Origin: Betaproteobacteria bacterium | GTDB lineage: Bacteria; Pseudomonadota; Gammaproteobacteria; Burkholderiales; Gallionellaceae | Assembly: GCA_028871775.1 (NCBI GenBank) | Contig: JAGWMH010000114.1 | Location: forward strand, 1 to 6,075 | Direction: 5' to 3' | DNA: 6,075 nucleotides | Part shown: positions 5,761 to 6,075 of the stretch, piece after piece | Position numbering within the stretch: position 1 is the first letter of the stretch | Layout of the letters: every line of letters begins with the position of its first letter | The notes under the pieces: model-generated | What the model saw: the letters and a program-made list of their open reading frames with translations, nothing else | Told to the model about the DNA's origin: nothing | Databases searched by the model: none | Translations under genes and position numbers: made by a program

Positions 5761-6075
5761 ATGGCAAAAAGTAAATTTGAGCGTACCAAGCCGCACGTGA
5801 ACGTGGGCACGATAGGGCACGTGGACCACGGCAAGACCACCCTGACGGCGGCGATCACCACCGTGCTGTCGAAGAAATTTGGCGGCGAAGCCAAGGCCTA
5901 CGACCAGATCGACGCGGCGCCGGAAGAAAAGGCGCGCGGCATCACCATCAACACCGCGCACGTCGAATACGAAACGGCCAACCGCCATTACGCCCACGTG
6001 GACTGCCCGGGGCACGCCGACTACATCAAGAACATGATCACCGGTGCGGCCCAGATGGACGGCGCGATCCTGGTG
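5761..6075 (+). CDS. tuf: Elongation factor Tu (partial, N-terminal 105 residues)
   Basis: EF-Tu brings aminoacyl-tRNA to the ribosomal A site as a ternary complex with GTP. The visible part of the GTPase domain contains the P-loop GHVDHGKT (19-26), the switch I region with [14 protein letters not shown] (58-71, Mg-binding Thr62), and the switch II region [12 protein letters not shown] (81-92), in which His85 is the catalytic histidine. The start is fixed by GAGGA (5750-5754), a ribosome binding site 6 bases before the ATG, and by the conserved opening [20 protein letters not shown]. Codon use is strongly biased to a few C-ending or G-ending codons, as expected for a very highly expressed gene. 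It follows tRNA-Thr by 49 bases with no clear promoter of its own, so it is probably read from the tRNA-operon promoter. Many betaproteobacteria carry a second tuf copy near the str operon. The NKCD motif and domains 2 and 3 lie beyond the window. Confidence 0.98.
   Translation, partial: MAKSKFERTKPHVNVGTIGHVDHGKTTLTAAITTVLSKKFGGEAKAYDQIDAAPEEKARGITINTAHVEYETANRHYAHVDCPGHADYIKNMITGAAQMDGAILV

Overview
The window looks like ordinary chromosome from a betaproteobacterium. The gene order hrcA / nadK-recN-bamE-dapB and the cluster tRNA-Tyr, tRNA-Gly, tRNA-Thr, tuf are both typical of that class. Protein wording (HrcA, NadK, DapB) suggests the Nitrosomonadales/Gallionellaceae side of the group, but this placement is from memory and not from any search.

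Layout, left to right. Positions 1-112 are the end of an IS5-family insertion sequence: a GGAA-type terminal repeat, a ribosome binding site and the first 12 codons of a leftward transposase, with a YTAR-type 4-bp site just outside. Positions 113-315 hold no gene but contain a perfect 18-bp palindrome and a second small inverted repeat. hrcA (heat-shock repressor) runs leftward. A 68-bp divergent region follows, in which the two candidate promoters share one -35 region and both predict almost no 5' leader. Rightward come nadK (NAD kinase), recN (double-strand break repair ATPase, start overlapping the nadK stop in TAATG), bamE (outer-membrane assembly lipoprotein) and dapB (lysine/diaminopimelate synthesis). 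dapB ends in a hairpin-plus-T-run terminator that overlaps its own stop codon.

From about 5250 a second transcription unit begins. A very strong promoter (TTGACA-17 bp-GATAAT, GC-rich discriminator) is preceded by phased 8-bp direct repeats and an AT-rich palindrome. It drives tRNA-Tyr(GUA), tRNA-Gly(UCC), tRNA-Thr(GGU) and the gene for elongation factor Tu, which runs off the right edge after 105 codons. Linking tRNAs to EF-Tu co-regulates parts of the same translation step.

I do not see a convincing previously undescribed system. The points most worth a second look are C at T-loop position 55 in tRNA-Thr, the shared divergent promoter with probable near-leaderless starts, the repeat array upstream of the tRNA promoter, the strongly G/T-biased tRNA spacer, and the apparent absence of fur between recN and bamE.
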